Counted from the stretch's first letter, positions 46,843 to 55,069 are shown. The stretch is 64,000 bases of DNA from Pelagimonas phthalicica (GCF_004364805.1 NZ_SOAP01000003.1:124001-188000); one strand, 5' to 3'. A program made the numbers and translations. Notes: generated from the letters alone by a model not told the origin.

Positions 46843-46902
46843 GGGGCGCTGCCCCGTCTCGAGCAGGCTCGAGACTCCCCGGGATATTTTTGGCCCAGAG
46901 AA
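46843..46902 (+). repeat. 60 bp two-hairpin 3' element, copy after priA
   Basis: Hairpin 1 has arms GGGGC / GCCCC around GCT; hairpin 2 has arms GTCTCGAGC / GCTCGAGAC around AG; then CCCCGGGATATTTTTGGCCC. The copy after uvrC differs at four of 60 bases, two of them compensatory in hairpin 2. Both copies lie within ten bases of a stop codon and in sense orientation. It probably acts as a terminator or mRNA 3' end stabiliser. Confidence 0.8.
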
Positions 46903-47002
46903 ACAGGGGGTGTGACGTGATGGGGTCACATTGCCCGACGAAGCGTCATGTTATCTGGGCAACCTCTTGTTTGTCGGCGGAAGCGGCTCTACATGAGCCA
47001 AC

Positions 47003-47797
47003 ATGAGACGCTGGATCCCATTCATCAAAAAACATCCCCAGGTCGCCGTGGTGCGCCTGCAGGGTGCGATTGGAACCTCTGGTCGAGGCGGTCTGAGCGA
47101 CCGCTCGGTGGCGGGGCTGTTGGAGAAAGCTTTTGGCAGCAAACCTGCCGCTGTTGCGCTTGAGATCAACTCGCCCGGCGGCTCGCCTGTGCAAAGTGCG
47201 CTGATAGGCGCGCGTATCCGGCGTTTGGCAGAGGAAAAAGACGTGCCTGTCTATGCCTTTGTCGAAGATGTGGCCGCTTCGGGGGGCTATTGGCTGGCCT
47301 CGGCTGCGGATGAGATTATTGCGGATAGCTGTTCTATTCTGGGGTCGATTGGGGTTATTTCGGCCGGGTTTGGTGCGCATGTTTTCCTGCAAAGACAGGG
47401 GATTGAGCGGCGCGTGCACACGGCGGGCAAATCCAAGAGCATGCTCGACCCGTTCAAACCGGAAAACGAAGAAGACGTGGCGCGTTTGAATCGCCTGCTG
47501 GGGCAGTTGCATGAGCAATTCATCGGCCATGTGCGCGATCGGCGCGGTGAAAAGCTGGCCGATAACCCGGATCTGTTCACCGGCGAGGTCTGGATTGGCC
47601 AATCGGCCATCGAGGTCGGGCTGGCGGATGAGATCGGACATCTGGTGCCGGTGATGAAGGACCGCTTTGGCGGCAAGGTGCAATTCCGCCGTTTTGAACA
47701 ACGCCGCCCGCTTTTGCCGCGCCTTGGCGTGCAAGCCATGCAGGGCGCGATGAGCGAAATTGAGGAGCGGGCCCTGTTCGCGCGTTTCGGGCTATAG
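47003..47797 (+). CDS. S49-family (SohB/SppA-type) peptidase
   Basis: The 264-residue serine-lysine peptidase has the ClpP-like fold: VAVVRLQGAIGT, EINSPGGSPVQSALIGARIR, the nucleophile S93 in EDVAASGGYWLASAADEI and the general-base lysine in HTAGKSKSMLDPF. Members degrade signal peptides or membrane protein fragments. There is no strong N-terminal membrane anchor; MRRWIPFIKKHPQ is only weakly hydrophobic, so it may act in the cytoplasm or peripherally. The ribosome site is weak. It is followed one base later by a small zinc-ribbon gene. Confidence 0.9.
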   Translation: MRRWIPFIKKHPQVAVVRLQGAIGTSGRGGLSDRSVAGLLEKAFGSKPAAVALEINSPGGSPVQSALIGARIRRLAEEKDVPVYAFVEDVAASGGYWLASAADEIIADSCSILGSIGVISAGFGAHVFLQRQGIERRVHTAGKSKSMLDPFKPENEEDVARLNRLLGQLHEQFIGHVRDRRGEKLADNPDLFTGEVWIGQSAIEVGLADEIGHLVPVMKDRFGGKVQFRRFEQRRPLLPRLGVQAMQGAMSEIEERALFARFGL

Positions 47798-47798
47798 C

Positions 47799-47966
47799 GT
47801 GTTGGTCAAGATCGTCTCTATCTTTCTGGTATTTATGGCGGTTTTGGCCATGTTCGGACGGCTGCGCTTTCCGGGGCAGGCCCGATTGAAATCAGCAAAA
47901 TGCCCGCGTTGTGGGCGATACAAGATTGGCCGCGGTCCCTGTGACTGTGGCAAAAGAAAGGGCTGA
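47799..47966 (+). CDS. Small membrane-anchored zinc-ribbon protein
   Basis: Starting at a GTG one base after the peptidase stop, this 55-residue protein has one membrane helix (IVSIFLVFMAVLAMFG) and a zinc ribbon with two C-x2-C-like pairs in CPRCGRYKIGRGPCDCG. The next gene starts one base after its stop. Tight packing suggests an operon with the peptidase and the antiporter. Function unknown; metal binding is inferred from the cysteines. Confidence 0.75.
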   Translation: MLVKIVSIFLVFMAVLAMFGRLRFPGQARLKSAKCPRCGRYKIGRGPCDCGKRKG

Positions 47967-47967
47967 G

Positions 47968-48921
47968 ATGGTCTTTGTCTTTGCGGTTCTCGGGCTGCTG
48001 ATCCTGCTTTTGGCGGGGGATGCGCTGGTCAAGGGGGCGGTGAATCTCAGCTTGCGGCTTGGCGTTCCGGCGCTGATTGTCAGCCTGACGATTGTGGCCT
48101 TTGGCACCTCTGCGCCCGAGCTGTTGATTTCGGTACAAGCGGCGCTTGAGGGCGTGCCGGGCATTGCGCTGGGCAATGTCATTGGGTCCAACACCGCCAA
48201 TGTGCTGCTGGTTCTGGGCGTGCCTGCGCTGATCACGGTGATGCATACCAGCCAATGTGATACGCGCAAAAGCTATTACCAGATGATCGCGGGTTCGATC
48301 CTGTTCATTGTCCTGGCGTTTCGTGGGGTGTTTGACTGGATCTCCGGCCTGATTTTGCTGGCCGCCCTGGCGCTGATCCTAGGGGATGCGATGCGCGATG
48401 CGCTGCTGCATCGTCGCGATGGCTGTGATCCGTGCAGCGATGATCTGGAAGAGCCTGAGGGCGCAGATCCGGACATGCCGGGTTGGAAGATCGGGTTGTT
48501 CCTGCTGCTGGGCCTGATTGGTCTGCCTTTGGGGGCGGATTTGCTGGTGGATAGCGCCACCGAGATTGCTGAGATGTTTGGCGTGCCGGATACGGTGATT
48601 GGCCTGACGCTGGTGGCGCTGGGTACGTCTTTGCCCGAATTGGCGACCACTGTGATGGCGGCCATTCGCAAGCAGGCGGATGTGGCCATTGGCAATGTGA
48701 TCGGCTCCAACATGTTCAACCTGTTGGCTATTATCGGCGTTGCGTCGACCATCGCGCCGATGCCTGTTGATCCCGAGCTGTTGGAGTTTGACATCTGGGT
48801 CATGCTGGGCGCGTCGATCCTGCTGATCCCATTTGTGCTGTTCAAAAAGGATCTGGGCCGCGTCTGGGGGGTGGTTCTCTCGGGGCTATATGTGAGCTAC
48901 ATTCTGCTCGTCCTGACATAG
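47968..48921 (+). CDS. Calcium/sodium antiporter (CaCA superfamily, YrbG-like)
   Basis: The 317-residue protein has ten to eleven helices with the two inverted alpha-repeats of cation/Ca exchangers: VAFGTSAPELLISVQAALEG ... GNVIGSNTANVLLVLG and ALGTSLPELATTVMAA ... GNVIGSNMFNLLAIIG. The acidic residues in GTSxPE bind the ion. A loop of acid-rich sequence (CSDDLEEPEGADPD) joins the halves. The ATG at 47968 has AAAGGG five bases upstream. Confidence 0.93.
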   Translation: MVFVFAVLGLLILLLAGDALVKGAVNLSLRLGVPALIVSLTIVAFGTSAPELLISVQAALEGVPGIALGNVIGSNTANVLLVLGVPALITVMHTSQCDTRKSYYQMIAGSILFIVLAFRGVFDWISGLILLAALALILGDAMRDALLHRRDGCDPCSDDLEEPEGADPDMPGWKIGLFLLLGLIGLPLGADLLVDSATEIAEMFGVPDTVIGLTLVALGTSLPELATTVMAAIRKQADVAIGNVIGSNMFNLLAIIGVASTIAPMPVDPELLEFDIWVMLGASILLIPFVLFKKDLGRVWGVVLSGLYVSYILLVLT

Positions 48922-48931
48922 GGAGGCAGAG

Positions 48932-49708
48932 ATGCAGGCATTGGTGACCGGGGCCGCGCGGCGGCTGGGCAAAGCGATGGCGCTGTATCTGGCGCAGCGC
49001 GGCTATGACGTTGCTGTGCATTATGCCGGGTCCAAAGAGGACGCGCAGGAGACTGTGGCCGAAATCGAAGCATTGGGGCGCCGCTCGGTTGCTTTGCAGG
49101 CGGATCTGCTGGATGAGGACCAATCACAAGCTTTGCTCGGGCGGGCTGTGGACGCGTTGGGCGGTCCTCTGACCGTGTTGGTGAACAACGCTTCGGTCTT
49201 TGAATATGACAATGTCCACAGCGCTGATCGGCAAAGCTGGGATCGGCATATGGAAAGCAACCTGCGCGCGCCTTTCGTGTTGACGCAGTGTTTTGAGCGG
49301 CAAGTGCCCGAGGCGGGTGTCGATGCGCGGGGCGAGCCGATTGCGCGAGGGTTGATCGTCAATATGCTTGATCAACGGGTGCGCAAACTGACCCCGGAAT
49401 TCATGAGCTATACCCTTGCCAAGATGGGGCTTTGGGCGATGACGCAGACCACCGCGCAGGCCTTGGCCCCGCGGGTGCGGGTGAACGCCATTGGCCCTGG
49501 GCCAACCTTGATCGGGGCGCGCCAAAGCCAGACCCATTTCGACGCACAGCGGCGCAATACGGTGCTGGAACGCGGCTCTAACCCCGAGGATATCACTGCG
49601 GCGCTGGGCTATTTTCTGGATGCGCCGGGGGTTACGGGGCAGTTGATCTGCACCGATGGAGGACAGCATCTGGCATGGCAAACGCCGGACATTCTGGGAG
49701 TGGAATAA
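48932..49708 (+). CDS. SDR oxidoreductase resembling pteridine reductase / FolM
   Basis: The 258-residue enzyme has the NADPH motif TGAARRLGK (6-14), the arginines of which mark the pteridine reductase branch. Its catalytic triad is D147, Y160 and K164 (NMLDQ ... PEFMSYTLAK), where the usual SDR serine is aspartate, as in PTR1 and FolM. These reduce dihydrofolate or dihydromonapterin. The C-terminus has the usual GxxLxxDGG-like segment (GQLICTDGGQHL). GGAGG precedes the ATG. Substrate is inferred from the D-Y-K triad only. Confidence 0.85.
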   Translation: MQALVTGAARRLGKAMALYLAQRGYDVAVHYAGSKEDAQETVAEIEALGRRSVALQADLLDEDQSQALLGRAVDALGGPLTVLVNNASVFEYDNVHSADRQSWDRHMESNLRAPFVLTQCFERQVPEAGVDARGEPIARGLIVNMLDQRVRKLTPEFMSYTLAKMGLWAMTQTTAQALAPRVRVNAIGPGPTLIGARQSQTHFDAQRRNTVLERGSNPEDITAALGYFLDAPGVTGQLICTDGGQHLAWQTPDILGVE

Positions 49709-49740
49709 TAGGCGCGCGATGCAAGTTTTGCACCGGTCAC

Positions 49741-49930
49741 ATAAGCGTTAAGAAAGCGTTACAATTTTCCTAATGGTCTCAAGGGCTTGGCAAATTTCGA
49801 TGTTTTTAATGTTTAAAAACAATCACTTAACATTTTGCCTAAAAAATAAGCAACTGTCAAAAAAGCCCCAAAAACAAGGGAAAAATGTGTATACACAGAA
49901 TTTGCCTACAGAGTTATCCACAGAAACGGT
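49741..49930. other. AT-rich intergenic stretch with a perfect DnaA box
   Basis: The 321-base gap before uvrC holds no credible gene. By direct count 49801-49920 is 30% GC (49801-49860 is 23%), far below the surrounding genes. It contains TTATCCACA at 49914-49922, an exact DnaA box, and TGTGTATACACA at 49886-49897, which gives a one-mismatch box on each strand. TTAA occurs repeatedly, and TTAA-N7-TTAC at 49748-49762 resembles a CtrA site. It could be an initiation site or origin, or an AT-rich uvrC promoter. Confidence 0.5.
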
Positions 49931-50029
49931 GGATGTAAAAAACCTTGAACATGGACCCTTGGCATTGCAGCGCGCAGAGGGAATCATTCACCCATGATTT
50001 GCGCTGAGCCCCGCGAGTAAGATGAAAAC

Positions 50030-51871
50030 ATGCAAACTGGATATGACATTATTCACGGATATCTGAAGACTCTGGATTCCTCTCCAGGCGTCTATCGGAT
50101 GTTGGATGAACAATCGCGGGTTTTGTATGTTGGCAAGGCGCGCAACCTGCGCGCACGGGTGTCGAATTACGCACGGCCAAGCGGTCATTCGCGGCGCATT
50201 GCGCGGATGATTTCGGAAACCCGGTCAATGATGTTTTTGACCACCAAGACCGAAACCGAGGCGCTTCTGCTCGAGCAGAACCTGATCAAGCAGCTTAAGC
50301 CCAAGTTCAACGTGCTGCTGCGCGACGACAAAAGCTTTCCCAATATTCTGGTCACCGATCACGACTACCCGATGATCAAGAAACATCGCGGGGCCAAGAA
50401 AGAGGGTGGCAGCTATTTCGGCCCCTTTGCCAGCGCCGGGGCGGTGAACCGGGTGCTCAATCAGTTGCAACGTGGCTTTCAGCTGCGCAATTGTAGCGAT
50501 TCCATGTTTTCCACCCGCACGCGGCCCTGTCTGCAATACCAGATCAAACGCTGCAGTGCGCCCTGTGTGGGCAAGATCAGCCCCGAGGAATATGCCGATA
50601 GCGTCAAGGATGCGGCGCGGTTTCTACAGGGCAAATCAACGCAGATCCAGGAAACGCTGGCAGAGCAAATGCAGCAGGCCTCGGATGAGATGGAGTTTGA
50701 GCGCGCCGCCGCTTTGCGTGACAGGATCAAGGCGCTGACACAGGTGCAAACGGCGCAGGGTATCAACCCACGCACCGTGCCCGAGGCGGATGTGATCGCG
50801 CTGCATCTTGAAAAGGGACAGGCCTGTGTGCAGGTGTTCTTTATCCGCGCCAATCAGAACTGGGGGAACAAGGATTTCTACCCGCGTGTGGGCGAGGATG
50901 TGGATCCAGCTGAGATCCTCGAGGCGTTCATGGGCCAGTTCTATGATCAGAAGGATCCGGCGCGGCTGATCCTGCTCAACCACGGAATTGAAAATGACGA
51001 CCTGATGCAAGAGGCGCTGAGCGACAAGCTGGGTCGCAAGGTCGAGATCGCTGTGCCCTTGCGCGGGGAAAAGGCCGAGCTGGTTGATGGGGCGGCCCGC
51101 AATGCCCGCGAAAGCCTGGCGCGCAAGATGTCCGAGACAGCGACCCAAGCCAAATTGCTGCGCGGCGTTGCCGAGGCCTTTGGTCTGGATGGCCCGCCTG
51201 AACGGATCGAGGTTTACGACAACTCGCATATCCAGGGCACCAATGCGGTGGGCGGCATGATTGTCGCCGGGCCGGACGGGTTTATGAAGAACCAGTACCG
51301 CAAGTTTAACATCAAGGGCGAAGACCTCGTCCCAGGCGATGATTTCGGCATGATGAAAGAGGTGCTGACCCGCCGCTTTACCCGGTTGCTCAAGGAGGAT
51401 CCGGATCGCTCCAAAGGGCTGTGGCCGGATTTGCTGCTGATCGATGGCGGGGCGGGGCAGGTCTCGGCTGTGGCTGAGATCATGCGCGAATACTCGGTCG
51501 AAGATGTGCCCATGGTCGGGGTGGCCAAAGGGGTGGATCGGGATCACGGCAAAGAGGAGTTTCACCGCGTGGGAGAGCGCCCCTTTGCCCTGCGCCACAA
51601 TGATCCGATCCTCTATTTTGTGCAGCGTCTCAGGGACGAAGCGCACCGCTTTGCCATCGGCACACACCGGGCGAAACGTGCCAAATCACAACTGGCCAAT
51701 CCGCTGGACGAGGTGCCGGGGGTTGGTGCGGCGCGAAAACGGGCGCTGCTGGCGCATTTTGGATCAGCCAAGGCGGTGAGCCGCGCCAATCTGGTGGATC
51801 TGAAGGCGGTGGATGGGGTCAGTGAGGCCCTGGCAGAAAAGATCTATGATTTCTTCCACGAGAAGGGGTAG
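50030..51871 (+). CDS. uvrC: Excinuclease ABC subunit C
   Basis: UvrC makes the dual incisions in nucleotide excision repair. The 613-residue protein has the GIY-YIG domain ([20 protein letters not shown]), the cysteine motif [17 protein letters not shown], a UVR domain ([20 protein letters not shown]), the RNase-H-like endonuclease core ([30 protein letters not shown]) and two C-terminal helix-hairpin-helix motifs ([19 protein letters not shown]). All parts are intact. The 5' region is AT-rich with a DnaA box. The second hairpin element follows the stop directly. Confidence 0.96.
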   Translation: MQTGYDIIHGYLKTLDSSPGVYRMLDEQSRVLYVGKARNLRARVSNYARPSGHSRRIARMISETRSMMFLTTKTETEALLLEQNLIKQLKPKFNVLLRDDKSFPNILVTDHDYPMIKKHRGAKKEGGSYFGPFASAGAVNRVLNQLQRGFQLRNCSDSMFSTRTRPCLQYQIKRCSAPCVGKISPEEYADSVKDAARFLQGKSTQIQETLAEQMQQASDEMEFERAAALRDRIKALTQVQTAQGINPRTVPEADVIALHLEKGQACVQVFFIRANQNWGNKDFYPRVGEDVDPAEILEAFMGQFYDQKDPARLILLNHGIENDDLMQEALSDKLGRKVEIAVPLRGEKAELVDGAARNARESLARKMSETATQAKLLRGVAEAFGLDGPPERIEVYDNSHIQGTNAVGGMIVAGPDGFMKNQYRKFNIKGEDLVPGDDFGMMKEVLTRRFTRLLKEDPDRSKGLWPDLLLIDGGAGQVSAVAEIMREYSVEDVPMVGVAKGVDRDHGKEEFHRVGERPFALRHNDPILYFVQRLRDEAHRFAIGTHRAKRAKSQLANPLDEVPGVGAARKRALLAHFGSAKAVSRANLVDLKAVDGVSEALAEKIYDFFHEKG

Positions 51872-51931
51872 GGGGCGCTGCCCCGTCTCAAGCAAGCTTG
51901 AGACTCCCCGGGATATTTTTGGCCCAAAGAA
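51872..51931 (+). repeat. 60 bp two-hairpin 3' element, copy after uvrC
   Basis: Same arrangement as after priA: GGGGC / GCCCC, then arms GTCTCAAGC / GCTTGAGAC around AA, then CCCCGGGATATTTTTGGCCC. The G-C to A-T exchange in hairpin 2 preserves pairing. It begins at the base after the uvrC stop. Confidence 0.8.
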
Positions 51932-51955
51932 GACGCCGGATTTTGTAAACCGAGC

Positions 51956-52384
51956 CTAGCGCAGGGTTTCAAGGATGGCGCGCGTTTGCGGTGGGATTGG
52001 GATGGGGGTTGAGCTTTGGTCGGTCAGCACTTGGGTAAAGAACCCTTCGGCGGTCGCGGTTGACTGGCCCGCTTTGAACAGGGCAAATTCCATACGGTAG
52101 GAGCTGGTGCCGATATGCGGGATGCGCAGACCGGCGCTTAGGTCGTCGGGAAAGGCCAGCTCAGCGAAGTAGCGGCAGCCGGATTCGACGATAAGGAAGC
52201 GCAGGGCGTCGGGGCCCTGAATGTCGATGCCGTTTTGAAGCTGCCAGAGGCTCATCGCCGTATCAAAGAGCGACAGATAGGTGGCGTTGTTCAGATGCCC
52301 ATAGGCGTCATTATCGGCCCAGCGGGTTTGCAGGGGCACAAATCCCTTGTACTGATCGCGGGTCGACGGGGGCTGACGGCTCAT
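51956..52384 (-). CDS. Acyl-CoA thioesterase, 4HBT hot-dog family
   Basis: The 142-residue single hot-dog-domain protein carries the 4HBT signature with catalytic Asp in TRWADNDAYGHLNNATYLSLF. It should hydrolyse acyl-CoA esters; the chain is unknown. The ATG at 52384 overlaps the stop of the TIGR02186 gene (ATGA), so translation is coupled and the gene is last in a three-gene operon with TauE. Confidence 0.9.
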   Translation of the reverse strand: MSRQPPSTRDQYKGFVPLQTRWADNDAYGHLNNATYLSLFDTAMSLWQLQNGIDIQGPDALRFLIVESGCRYFAELAFPDDLSAGLRIPHIGTSSYRMEFALFKAGQSTATAEGFFTQVLTDQSSTPIPIPPQTRAILETLR

Positions 52385-53130
52385 CTGCGGCGCAGGATCT
52401 GGAAGGCGGCCGAGGCCCCCCAACCCGCCGCGATGGCGATGGCCAGAGACATGAGCCCGTAGAGCAGCGGTTGCTGGCGCGACAGAGTGAACAGCCAGCG
52501 TTCCAAACCAACCTTGCGCACCTCAATTTCGGTTTCATAAACCGAGATGACCTCTTTGTTGCGGGTCAGGAAGACGCGGGTTTTATAAGCCCCTTCGGTC
52601 AGGTTTGCCGGAAGCTTGATGGCTGTGTCAAACAAGGTTTGCTGGCGCAGGTTCACTTCGAAATCGCGTTGCTGGTATTTGTCTTCCGAGGTTCGGATGC
52701 GCGTCAACGCCTGGGTAAACCGCTGCGGGTCATCTGCAGCGACGCCCACGGCGCGAATGGCACGTTCGACAGAGATTTTGTGGCGCAGGTCCTCGGTATC
52801 GGAAATGACCAGGGGCCATTCATGAGAGGTGGCGACCGCGTAGAAGCTGGGGGCGCTGTCGACTTCGACCGCTTCGGTATTGACCCAGATGCCAAAGCGG
52901 CGGTCTTTCTTGCGCACGGTGACAGGCTGGGACGGCCCCGCAACGGTAATGATGACCTGAAGCAGCTCCTCGGGAATTTCGGTTTCGCGCTTGATCGCGC
53001 CATAGATCAAAATCTCGGACCCGCTGAAATTGGCGTCAATCGAGATCGTGTCTTGACTGAGGCCCAGCACGACCTCTTCGGCCTTGAGAGGCAATGCGAA
53101 AAACAGAAGGAAGGTGAGAAGGAGACGCAT
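52381..53130 (-). CDS. TIGR02186-family exported protein
   Basis: The 249-residue protein has a signal peptide (MRLLLTFLLFFALPLKAEE), a beta-rich periplasmic domain (VVLGLSQDTISIDANFSGSE, then IYGAIKRE) and a C-terminal membrane helix (PLLYGLMSLAIAIAAGWG) with a basic tail. This is the TIGR02186 pattern, which in this group is usually beside a TauE/SafE permease, as here. The start overlaps the TauE stop by one base. A role as a partner of sulfite or sulfonate-derived anion export is inferred from context only. Confidence 0.85.
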   Translation of the reverse strand: MRLLLTFLLFFALPLKAEEVVLGLSQDTISIDANFSGSEILIYGAIKRETEIPEELLQVIITVAGPSQPVTVRKKDRRFGIWVNTEAVEVDSAPSFYAVATSHEWPLVISDTEDLRHKISVERAIRAVGVAADDPQRFTQALTRIRTSEDKYQQRDFEVNLRQQTLFDTAIKLPANLTEGAYKTRVFLTRNKEVISVYETEIEVRKVGLERWLFTLSRQQPLLYGLMSLAIAIAAGWGASAAFQILRRR

Positions 53131-54044
53131 CAGTGGCCTCCCGCCGCGCCGAGGCTGTAGAGTTCGCCGGGCATAAGCAAGAGATCCAGCGCCAGTTTCG
53201 CGCAGACGCCGATCACCATCAGGGCCAGCAGGATACGCAGCTGTTCCGCCTTGAGCTTGGCCCCGATCACCGCGCCGAATTGGGCACCGATAACGCCGCC
53301 AACCAGCAGAAGAACCGCCAGAACAATATCAACGGTAAAGTTGGTGGTCGCGTGCAAGAGCGTGGTGAAGGCGGTGACAAAGATGATCTGGAAAAGCGAG
53401 GTGCCGACAACAACTTTGGTTGGCATGCCCAGCAGGTAAATCATCGCAGGCACCATGATAAAGCCGCCGCCCACACCCATGATGGCCGCCAGAATACCGA
53501 CGCAAACCCCAACCATAAGCGGAGGGATCACCGAGATATAGAGCCCCGAAGTGCGGAACCGCATCTTGAAGGGCAGGCCATGGATCCAGTTGTGTTTCTT
53601 GCGCTTTGGCACCACGCCCGCATTGGTTTTGCGGATGGCGTTCAGGCTTTCGACAAACATCAGGCCGCCGATCACGCCAAGAAAGACTACGTAGCACAGC
53701 TTGACCAGCAAATCGACCTGGCCGACACTTTTGAGATAGTTGAAGACCACAACACCCAGTGCCGCCCCGACCAAACCGCCGATGAGCAGCACCGTGCCCA
53801 TTCGTAAGTCCACCGTTCGTCGTTTGAAATGCGCCAGAACCCCGGAAAAGGACGAGGCAACGATCTGGTTGGCTTCTGTTGCGACGGCAACCGCGGGCGG
53901 GATGCCGATAAAGAACAAAAGCGGAGTCATCAAAAACCCGCCACCCACTCCGAACATGCCGGACAGGACGCCAACAAGGCCCCCCAACCCCAGCAGTAGA
54001 AAGGCATTGACGGAAACTTCGGCGATAGGAAGGTAGACCTGCAT
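53130..54044 (-). CDS. TauE/SafE-family sulfite or anion exporter
   Basis: The 304-residue protein has about eight helices and two repeats with the family motifs GGLVGVLSGMFGVGGGFLMTPLL (given here in parts: GGLVGVLSGMFGVGGG, FLMTPLL) and GILAAIMGVGGGFIMVPAM. TauE-like carriers export sulfite or sulfoacetate. The ATG at 54044 has AGGAAA four bases before it; an ATG 18 bases earlier has no ribosome site. It heads the TauE-TIGR02186-thioesterase operon. Confidence 0.9.
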   Translation of the reverse strand: MQVYLPIAEVSVNAFLLLGLGGLVGVLSGMFGVGGGFLMTPLLFFIGIPPAVAVATEANQIVASSFSGVLAHFKRRTVDLRMGTVLLIGGLVGAALGVVVFNYLKSVGQVDLLVKLCYVVFLGVIGGLMFVESLNAIRKTNAGVVPKRKKHNWIHGLPFKMRFRTSGLYISVIPPLMVGVCVGILAAIMGVGGGFIMVPAMIYLLGMPTKVVVGTSLFQIIFVTAFTTLLHATTNFTVDIVLAVLLLVGGVIGAQFGAVIGAKLKAEQLRILLALMVIGVCAKLALDLLLMPGELYSLGAAGGH

Positions 54045-54170
54045 GATCTTTCCTAGCGTCATCAGGCATGATGATGCAAGTGCAGCGAGGCGGGTTTGTT
54101 TGTGGACTCATGGATAGTCAGTGACTGGCCCAGTCTGTGCGTCAAAAATGAGACCGATTTGATGCTCCGG

Positions 54171-54548
54171 TCACGGGAGTTGCTCCTTTTGAGACTGTTC
54201 TTCCTGTTGAGTATACAAAACGATCTTTTCCTCAATCAATGTTCTGCAGGCGTTAATGCGACTCTGTTGGTGTTCCAGCCTGTGTTGATGTCGCACCAAC
54301 ATTGCCTTGCGCAGCGCAAGCGTTGCGTCGCCTGAACGAGCTAGTTCCGCATATCGGCGCATTTCGTTCAGGGGCATCCCAGTCGAGCGCAAACGTTCAA
54401 AGAGCCGAAGCCAGCGCAAATCCTTGGCCGAAAACGCCCGATGCCCATCGGGGCTGCGTGCGATTGGGCCGACCAATCCTTCGCGTTCGTAGAACCGGAT
54501 GGTGTCGGCACTTAGATCACTTTCTGCGGCGGCTTCGGCAATTTTCAT
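54171..54548 (-). CDS. MerR-family transcriptional regulator
   Basis: The 125-residue regulator begins with the MerR winged-helix: MKIAEAAAESDLSADTIRFY, then EREGLVGPIARSPDGHRAF, and ends in a coiled coil (RHQHRLEHQQSRINACRTLIEE). The C-terminal region is short and has only one cysteine, so it does not look like a metal sensor of the MerR/CueR type; it resembles regulators that sense small organic molecules or redox change. It overlaps the stop of the NTF2-like gene by four bases and is transcribed with it from the promoter at 54991-55021. Confidence 0.9.
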   Translation of the reverse strand: MKIAEAAAESDLSADTIRFYEREGLVGPIARSPDGHRAFSAKDLRWLRLFERLRSTGMPLNEMRRYAELARSGDATLALRKAMLVRHQHRLEHQQSRINACRTLIEEKIVLYTQQEEQSQKEQLP

Positions 54549-54961
54549 GACAAGGTTTCTTTGCTTGTGGTGCGTTGGTTCATCGCCTCTTCGAGGGCGG
54601 CGGTGTCCTCATAGAAATGATAGGAGGAAAGCTTGCCCTTGTGAAAGGTTGTTTTCAGCGCCCAGTGGCTGCGAAAGGTTTTCCTGGTCTGGCGTATGAT
54701 ATGTTCGAAACGGCCAAAGGCGGCCCCGGTGGTGTCGTTCTCGATCACATCGTCCACGACAAAGCTTTGGGTGTCAAAATGCTGGCGAAGGGCGGCAATA
54801 AAGGCACGTAATCCTTCGGAACCGGTATAGGTGCCATAGAGGGGGAGATCGGCATAGGTTTCTGCGCGCACGGCGATGAATTTGGCATCCTCGGTGATCA
54901 GGGTGGTAGCTTGGTCCAGATCACTGAGGCTGGCAAGGAAGGTTTCGATACGAGAGGTCAT
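54545..54961 (-). CDS. SnoaL/NTF2-like protein of a MerR operon
   Basis: The 138-residue protein has the NTF2-like cone fold pattern: DQATTLITEDAKFIAVRAET, YGTYTGSEGLRAFIAALRQH and a C-terminal beta sheet with HWALKTTFHKGKLSSYHFYE. Members bind or isomerise small hydrophobic molecules, but many are unassigned. The ATG at 54961 has CGGAG six bases upstream. The gene is first in a two-gene operon whose second gene encodes a MerR regulator, so the ligand of the regulator may be handled by this protein. Confidence 0.8.
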   Translation of the reverse strand: MTSRIETFLASLSDLDQATTLITEDAKFIAVRAETYADLPLYGTYTGSEGLRAFIAALRQHFDTQSFVVDDVIENDTTGAAFGRFEHIIRQTRKTFRSHWALKTTFHKGKLSSYHFYEDTAALEEAMNQRTTSKETLS

Positions 54962-54990
54962 GTTGTGCTCCGAAGTTGTGAACACAATGG

Positions 54991-55021
54991 GAGTTACTGG
55001 CTTGGAGCCACTCCAAGTCAA
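54991..55021 (-). promoter_or_regulatory. MerR-type promoter with 19 bp spacer and dyad operator
   Basis: Read on the minus strand, a -35 TTGACT (55021-55016) and -10 TAACTC (54996-54991) are 19 bases apart, the over-long spacing diagnostic of MerR-activated promoters. The spacer holds a perfect dyad CTTGGAG-N3-CTCCAAG (55001-55017). It lies 30 bases before the NTF2-like start. Self-regulation by the MerR protein of the same operon follows naturally. Confidence 0.85.
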
Positions 55022-55041
55022 GAGATTTGACCAAGAAAAAG

Positions 55042-55069
55042 CCCCCGCAAACGATTGGTGTTGCGGGGG
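55042..55069 (-). terminator. Terminator of the nucleoside-type ABC operon
   Basis: Nine-base arms CCCCCGCAA / TTGCGGGGG, with CTTTTTC following on the minus strand, lie 18 bases after the last permease stop. Confidence 0.85.

Noticed and set aside
50636-51667. 343-codon minus-strand frame within uvrC
   Set aside because: Shadow of uvrC, whose catalytic and binding motifs are complete.
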